From Epichloe hybrida (lineage: Eukaryota > Ascomycota > Sordariomycetes > Hypocreales > Clavicipitaceae): a stretch of 64,000 nucleotides of DNA. Position numbers and translations under genes: made by a program. Shown in pieces: positions 59,228 to 64,000 of this stretch. Within the stretch, counting starts at the first letter, position 1. Every line of letters begins with the position of its first letter. The stretch lies in the NCBI GenBank assembly GCA_019022495.1, contig JAFEKR010000036.1:535449-599448 (forward strand), given 5' to 3'. Below the pieces are notes generated by a model that saw nothing but the letters and a program-made list of their open reading frames with translations, searched no databases and was not told where the DNA came from.

Positions 59228-59761
59228 GCTGTCTTGGCTACATAATACCTGGGGACGTGGGGAAGGAGCCTGTGTATAGAACAGAGAAACCGGGGGCTGT
59301 GGGAGGTTTCCTCTTTAGCTCCATCGATTTAGTCTCTTTTGTGAGCTGTGTACCAATGATGAAAACTTCCTCTTTACATGCGATGATGTGCACAATCCGT
59401 GATGGGACGAGGGCTCGGCTCCCGGCGCTGGCGGCGGCTGTTGTGGCGGCTGTTGCAACACCTGTCGTGACACCATGGAATGTATTGCAAAGTGTCTGGT
59501 CTAGCTCAAAAGGGTCAAAAATTTGGTCGACTTGAGTTGCCTCATGCAACTTTGACAGACAAGGCACACGCTGCAATGTGTATGTACGGAGTATAATAGT
59601 TTGTATAGTCTTACGAACCCGCCTATTTGAATATGCAGCGAGCTATGCAAAGTCGCTGTGAATCTCCGCTGTGTTGGCCGCTCTTCAGCAGACATTTTCA
59701 TGCCAACGCAACCGACCAATAACCTACACAAAGGCCGTGAGCGTTGCGGAGGAACGCAGCG
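59228..59761. other. convergent 3' spacer, ATP2 and Zn2Cys6 gene
   Basis: 534 bases between the 3' ends of ATP2 (+) and the regulator (-). A ggcggctgttgtggcggctgttg direct repeat is at about 59,431-59,455. No other feature was seen. Confidence 0.5.
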
Positions 59762-61186
59762 CTATTTATCCACGTGCCAAACTGGCTCTTCACCCGGCTC
59801 GCTTGGCTCGGCGAGCTCAATGGTTCCCGCGTCTTCCAAGAGACGAATGGGTCTGCCCTCGTCATCAACCAGGCCGAGTTGCTTGGTCTCTCGCTCCTGG
59901 GCCGCATCCTCCGTACCAACGGGCGATCTGCGAGGATCCCAGAAGGGGTCGCCAAGAACCAGCCTCGCCAGCTCAGTTGTGTCTTCTATGCTCATCGCCC
60001 GCAATGGAACATCGAGGGCAAAATGCCAAGCCGGGCCAAGGTGTTTGCATATGTCCCGAAGAGACCTATTACCAACTCCAACAAGCCACCAAACGCCAGC
60101 GGTCAATTTGAGGAACACGGCATAATGTGCCAGGATGATCAGAGCACGCTCTCGCCTCTCACGGAATAGCTCGACCAAACGAGAGGGCACAAACGTAAAC
60201 CATGTGATGATGCGCAGTCTCATCACGGGCCCCAGGCCACCCTCCCGCAAATTTTGGTACAAAGAACCGAGATACTTCAATCCCTGTAAGTAAGCGTTTT
60301 GGCATAAAATTTCAGGATCCTGCGGAGGAATAGACATGATTAAGCTGATCAGATTTCGTGGTATGTGTTTGGCTGCTTCTTTGAGATTCATAGAGGGCCG
60401 GTGGAAAAGCTGTGCTAACCCTGTGCTTGACAAAGCAGTTCTTTTGATTTGCTGGAAGATGGCCCGAATGCCGCGCCATACTAGAAGCCATTGAAGGATG
60501 TAGAGATCTGGTGCATGTGGATCCCGAAAAGTTTGAGCTGATGTAGCCGGGATGAGCAAAGAGTTGGCTATTAGTGCGCCAAAAGTTCTTGGTTCTGCAG
60601 CTTCAATGGCTTGCCGGTACTCATGCAACGACTCGTTCTGGTACAAAAGGTGTCTCGAGGGATCGCCCACGTCTTCGCCGGTACAATTCGTGGCATGAAG
60701 ACATGATAGAGCCAGGACAGATCGGAAGAGAAATCTGACGTCGAGAGCGTGCTTCATGACCTGTACTCGCATTACATTTTGCGAACCACCACCGTCAATA
60801 GAAAATGAAGAGCATGTGATGGCCATGAAGTGCCAAATCATCTTCATGTCAATTTGATCACACCCAGGTAGTACAGCAACGGGCTCGTTTACGACAGTGA
60901 CTGGAACGAGGCCGTGGGACTTGTCGGACGCTGCCCGTAACCGTGAGCGCCTCTTGGCCGCCCATAACGCCTTGGGCGACGGTTTGTGTCTGAACGGCAT
61001 GGCATAGACGCATTGTTCCTTTCGCAGTATACACGTTTGACAGAATGGACGACTCTTATCACATTTGACCTTGCGAGCTTTGCAATTCTGACAGCCCATG
61101 CGAGAAATTCTTTGCCGGCGTTTGGGGTGAAATGGCTCATCTTGACAAGGGCCAGAGTCGTCCTTGGATCTTGGCAGTTGGTCCAT
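59762..61186 (-). CDS. Zn(II)2Cys6 transcription factor
   Basis: Fungal-specific regulator of 474 residues from a single exon. The ATG at 61,186 (MDQLPRSKDDSGPCQDEPFH) is the first in frame; an upstream open stretch begins with non-ATG codons. The Gal4-type zinc cluster is at about 31-60: GCQNCKARKVKCDKSRPFC, then QTCILRKEQCVY. Its six cysteines are spaced C-x2-C-x6-C-x5-C-x2-C-x6-C. The rest (about 110-400) looks like the helical Sterol-uptake/UPC2-like or fungal_trans-like middle region (LDVRFLFRSVLALSCLHATN, YRQAIEAAEPRTFGALIANS, LVWRGIRAIFQQI). The C-terminus is acidic. The regulated genes cannot be inferred; neighbours do not suggest a cluster. No coiled-coil dimerisation element is obvious. 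Confidence 0.88.
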   Translation of the reverse strand: MDQLPRSKDDSGPCQDEPFHPKRRQRISRMGCQNCKARKVKCDKSRPFCQTCILRKEQCVYAMPFRHKPSPKALWAAKRRSRLRAASDKSHGLVPVTVVNEPVAVLPGCDQIDMKMIWHFMAITCSSFSIDGGGSQNVMRVQVMKHALDVRFLFRSVLALSCLHATNCTGEDVGDPSRHLLYQNESLHEYRQAIEAAEPRTFGALIANSLLIPATSAQTFRDPHAPDLYILQWLLVWRGIRAIFQQIKRTALSSTGLAQLFHRPSMNLKEAAKHIPRNLISLIMSIPPQDPEILCQNAYLQGLKYLGSLYQNLREGGLGPVMRLRIITWFTFVPSRLVELFRERRERALIILAHYAVFLKLTAGVWWLVGVGNRSLRDICKHLGPAWHFALDVPLRAMSIEDTTELARLVLGDPFWDPRRSPVGTEDAAQERETKQLGLVDDEGRPIRLLEDAGTIELAEPSEPGEEPVWHVDK

Positions 61187-62285
61187 TTCGCCTTCAAGTG
61201 TCTTCTCAGGAGTAGAACAAATGATCCGAAGCAAAGTCACTGAATGTGATTGGTCGCCACTTATCCTGATATGTGAAATGTCTGGGGGCTCTTTGATCGT
61301 GTCGAATATGCAAATACAGTTCGGGTTGGCAGGACGGACAAAGACATGGGCATAAGAATATCTCGTTCATAGACGGATCAGGTCATACCACCAAAATTAT
61401 GTCGCTCGTTTGATATGAATGAATGGATAGTTGTAGCAGAAGAGAGTCGATGGCGTGAATGAGGAGACGTTGATAAAATCGTGGGAACGCGCCAACGTTT
61501 TGGATGGGCGTGAAATGATCAGCACCTGCCAACTTTGCGGGTTCAATGACTTGCCTTCCTCAAGACTTTTGCAGGAAGCTTGCAAGTTTTAGGGCAGGAT
61601 CATAGCCAAGAGCATGACCAGGCAGTCAACACGGGCAAATCATCAGACGTGTTGCTCCGTCGCCATGTGAGGCGTGAGATGAGCTTGACCGCGACATCCA
61701 CGATACAGACGACAAGTTGCCACGTCTCGAGGAACTCCGGAATCGTCCGGAATCGGCATCAAACAACCCATGTAGCTCACTTTGAAGAAGTGATTATACG
61801 TTGCGTACAGCAGCAGCAGCGGTTTCGCGGGCTGCCATGCATGGCCCGTGAGCATCAAAGGGATCGACGCTCATCGAAAACGGCTTCATTCAGCACTTGG
61901 CAGCCCGGCCCGGCCAGAGTCAACGACGAGGCTTACGGTGGCCGAGTCATGGTGTATGTGATGAATATGAAGTCAAAATGGGATTCCATCGAAGGATTCC
62001 ATCGCAGGATTCCATTCCATCGCAGGGGCGGCACCAGCACCCACGCCTATGTACCTAGCCAGGCCGAATTGATGAATTGATGAATTGTGGACCGAGTTGA
62101 CTTGTCACACGGACTCGCACCGTGTCTTCCCTTTTATGCTTCAAAAACTGCACACGACATCAACCATGCTGCCTGGACGTTTTGACAGCGGCATCTTGGC
62201 TGGGCCCTGACTATTCAAAGCCAAACTGTTTATTTCCTCCGCGCAGTCGTTGCAATATTTGCGCGTCTGTTGCCCATCCGCCCGG
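61187..62285. promoter_or_regulatory. divergent promoter region, Zn2Cys6 gene and AAA-like gene
   Basis: 1.1 kb between the divergent starts. It contains a gaattgatgaattgatgaattg repeat near 62,068-62,088, a ttccatcg(a/c)agg(a/g) repeat near 61,985-62,025, and no recognisable gene. Confidence 0.45.
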
Positions 62286-64000
62286 ATGCCGACATTATTT
62301 CCACGATCGCTACACCCCAGTTCTTTGACGGTATCGGCGTCCCTGACGACGTCTCGGCGAGCCTTTCATTCGATTCCCTACCGACATAATTCGAATGGCG
62401 CCGGCTCAGGTGGGAAGCCAATTGACGCTTCAATAACGGAACATGAGAACGAACCCGAATTTTCAGCCGTTGCTGAAACAACAGGTGGTCGTACCAGAGG
62501 TCTTTCCTCGGGTGCCTTGAGAAGTCGACAGGCTCGACGACGGACTGCATCGGCTCTCCCTCCCGTCAAGCTACCCCCGAGTTTCATCTGCGAGAATGTC
62601 TCGATATATACCCCAGGACAGCAACCGCGTCTGCCCGATGCTCTCGTGGAAGATGCGATGCACACGAAGACGTCGCGGCTTCCGGTGAACGAGGCACCCC
62701 TTTCACCGCGGTCTCATCGAGCGATCGGGTCGTATTTCGATGCTGCTTTGGCACTGCTGCTGGAAAGGAGTTGCGAGCTCACAAGTGATTTTGATCGGTT
62801 TTATCATGCCGACGAGAACCTCGAATGGAATGGAGTTGATCAGATAGAGAGGTTCAGTCGACTTTGCGACATGATTTTAGACTCAGCATGGCATCTTGTC
62901 GATTCCATTTATCCTGCCAGGCAGGCCGAATACTCATACAAGATACGGCCATTTTGGTGGTGGAACGTGTACAAGGATCTCAACGTCGGGGCGCTCAAGT
63001 CAAGAGACCAATTGCCCACCCTCCCTACGACTCTGAAGGAGCAACTACGTCGCGCCGAATCCCTCGTCTATCCCCTGGCTCAAGCTGTCGCAGACTTACC
63101 CGTGGACACTTTAATGGAGATCCAGAAGACTTTGGACCGCGAACTCCAAGCCAAGCCGTCCCCGAACTTCGACCCTCAAACCTGCAAGCGACCAATTACG
63201 ATCCTCTCAACGTCTGGCTATGGAGGGAAGGCTATTGCCGAGGCTGTAGGACAGCATGTGGCATTCTGGAACCAGGCAGACCTGATTCACTTGGATGCGC
63301 AAGATCTGTCTACGCTGATTGGCGATTATTTGGGTCTGAACTGGGCATACGCCCGTGGTGCTGTATCCATGATGGGATTTCGCGCAGCCGAGTTAAACGG
63401 GAAACTCGCACGAGACGCGGGGTTTCCATCTCTGCCCAACGAAGAGGACGATCATGACGCCGAAACTGGTATGCTTGGACTTCGGGCATCCGCTGGCTCC
63501 TTCGAGGACGAGTTGCAGAAAATCCGACAAGGCGAGTACGATTGCTTCAGCAAATGGGAAAATCTGAAAATCGACAAGATATTGGATCACATTATACGTG
63601 CTTCGGAGCTCAAGGCATCGATCGTTTCAAGACAGACCCCGGTTCTCATTCACCTTCACGACATTATCGAGCTAAGCATGACCCTGGAGGGATCTTTATT
63701 GATCGGTCGTCTGAGAGCGATGGTCGATGCTGCGTGGAAGCAAGGAACGCAGATTGCCATCATTGGAAGTTCATCTTGTGAGAACCCCTCCGACGAGTAT
63801 CAAGATGCAGTCAAGCAATTTGCAGCTACGGATTGGGTCATCACTCGCCACCTTGAACCGGATCAGGTGGAAAGGAGGGCAATGGGGAAGACACAGTCTA
63901 CCGCGAATCGGCTCACGCTTCAAAATGCGGACTACTTTTCAGAAAATATCCGTAACATCAACCGAATGATCAGAGCATTAAGTCCTGACGACTCTCGGCG
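62286..64000 (+). CDS. Mitochondrial AAA-like ATPase, N-terminal part (cut by window end)
   Basis: Open from the ATG at 62,286 to the end of the window (571 codons, no stop), so the gene is truncated by the window. The N-terminus MPTLFPRSLHPSSLTVSASL is Arg/Ser-rich without acids, a probable mitochondrial targeting peptide. Residues about 305-345 (PITILSTSGYGGKAIAEAVG, then HLDAQDLSTLIGDYLGLNWA) resemble the first of two ATPase modules in a fungal AAA protein. The P-loop is degenerate (GYGGKA rather than GxxGxGKT), and the expected Walker B region (VLIHLHDIIELSM) lacks the paired acids. I expect an Msp1/spastin-like AAA domain downstream, outside the window, but that is inference. The frame at 62,864-63,457 is a shadow of this one. 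Confidence 0.75.
   Translation, partial: MPTLFPRSLHPSSLTVSASLTTSRRAFHSIPYRHNSNGAGSGGKPIDASITEHENEPEFSAVAETTGGRTRGLSSGALRSRQARRRTASALPPVKLPPSFICENVSIYTPGQQPRLPDALVEDAMHTKTSRLPVNEAPLSPRSHRAIGSYFDAALALLLERSCELTSDFDRFYHADENLEWNGVDQIERFSRLCDMILDSAWHLVDSIYPARQAEYSYKIRPFWWWNVYKDLNVGALKSRDQLPTLPTTLKEQLRRAESLVYPLAQAVADLPVDTLMEIQKTLDRELQAKPSPNFDPQTCKRPITILSTSGYGGKAIAEAVGQHVAFWNQADLIHLDAQDLSTLIGDYLGLNWAYARGAVSMMGFRAAELNGKLARDAGFPSLPNEEDDHDAETGMLGLRASAGSFEDELQKIRQGEYDCFSKWENLKIDKILDHIIRASELKASIVSRQTPVLIHLHDIIELSMTLEGSLLIGRLRAMVDAAWKQGTQIAIIGSSSCENPSDEYQDAVKQFAATDWVITRHLEPDQVERRAMGKTQSTANRLTLQNADYFSENIRNINRMIRALSPDDSR

Noticed and set aside
62864..63457. 197-codon plus-strand frame
   Set aside because: The overlapping frame from 62,286 is open to the window end and has a targeting peptide and ATPase-like text; this one is its shadow.
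59228..64000. Secondary-metabolite cluster around the Zn2Cys6 regulator
   Set aside because: No polyketide synthase, NRPS, terpene cyclase, P450 or transporter lies next to it within the window.

Overview
The window is nuclear DNA of a filamentous ascomycete. Genes carry short introns (about 50-130 bases) with GTRNGY-type donors, and many proteins are of types typical of Pezizomycotina: an Arb2-tailed HDA1, SUZ12, a Mus7/MMS22 protein, a Zn2Cys6 regulator and RIP-mutated transposons. A Sordariomycete, possibly of the Hypocreales, is my best guess; no species-level call is justified.

Region 1 (1 to about 13,780) is an extremely AT-rich, TpA-rich block almost free of CpA and TpG, as left by repeat-induced point mutation (RIP). 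It holds no intact gene. Read through its stop codons it still shows a Ty3/gypsy chromovirus on the minus strand (protease, RT, RNase H, integrase, chromodomain in order, about 7.2 to 3.2 kb, with gag-like sequence up to about 8.6 kb), the RNase H end of a Ty1/copia element with a 310-base LTR (10.0-11.44 kb, plus strand), and a MULE transposase (12.6-13.3 kb, minus strand). About 300-400 bases after the block ends the first housekeeping gene begins.

Region 2 (14.2 to 64.0 kb) is ordinary gene-dense euchromatin. In order: Rab11/YPT31 GTPase (+), BRX1 ribosome-assembly factor (+), F-box protein (+), HDA1 deacetylase (+), RS-repeat protein (+), F-box/LRR protein (-), SUZ12 of PRC2 with a C-terminal PHD finger (+), SF3B2 splicing factor (-), TPT-type sugar-phosphate/nucleotide-sugar transporter (+), ORC5 (-), Mus7/MMS22 (-), a 43-residue membrane protein (+), glycogen branching enzyme (-), mitochondrial ClpX (+), COX5 (-), ATP2 (+), a Zn2Cys6 regulator (-), and the start of a mitochondrial AAA-like protein that runs off the end (+). 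Exon structures were built by hand from splice sites and reading phase; every complete model gives an uninterrupted frame.

The genes do not form one pathway. Loose themes are chromatin and genome maintenance (HDA1, SUZ12, ORC5, Mus7), RNA processing (BRX1, SF3B2, the RS protein) and mitochondrial function (ClpX, COX5, ATP2, the terminal AAA protein, perhaps the 43-residue protein). Several short tandem repeats lie in promoters, and three lie inside coding sequence. I found no secondary-metabolite cluster, CRISPR, tRNA or clearly new multi-gene system. The most interesting items are the decayed transposon block and its sharp edge, the SUZ12-PHD architecture, the AAA protein with a degenerate P-loop, and the tiny genes and micro-exons.
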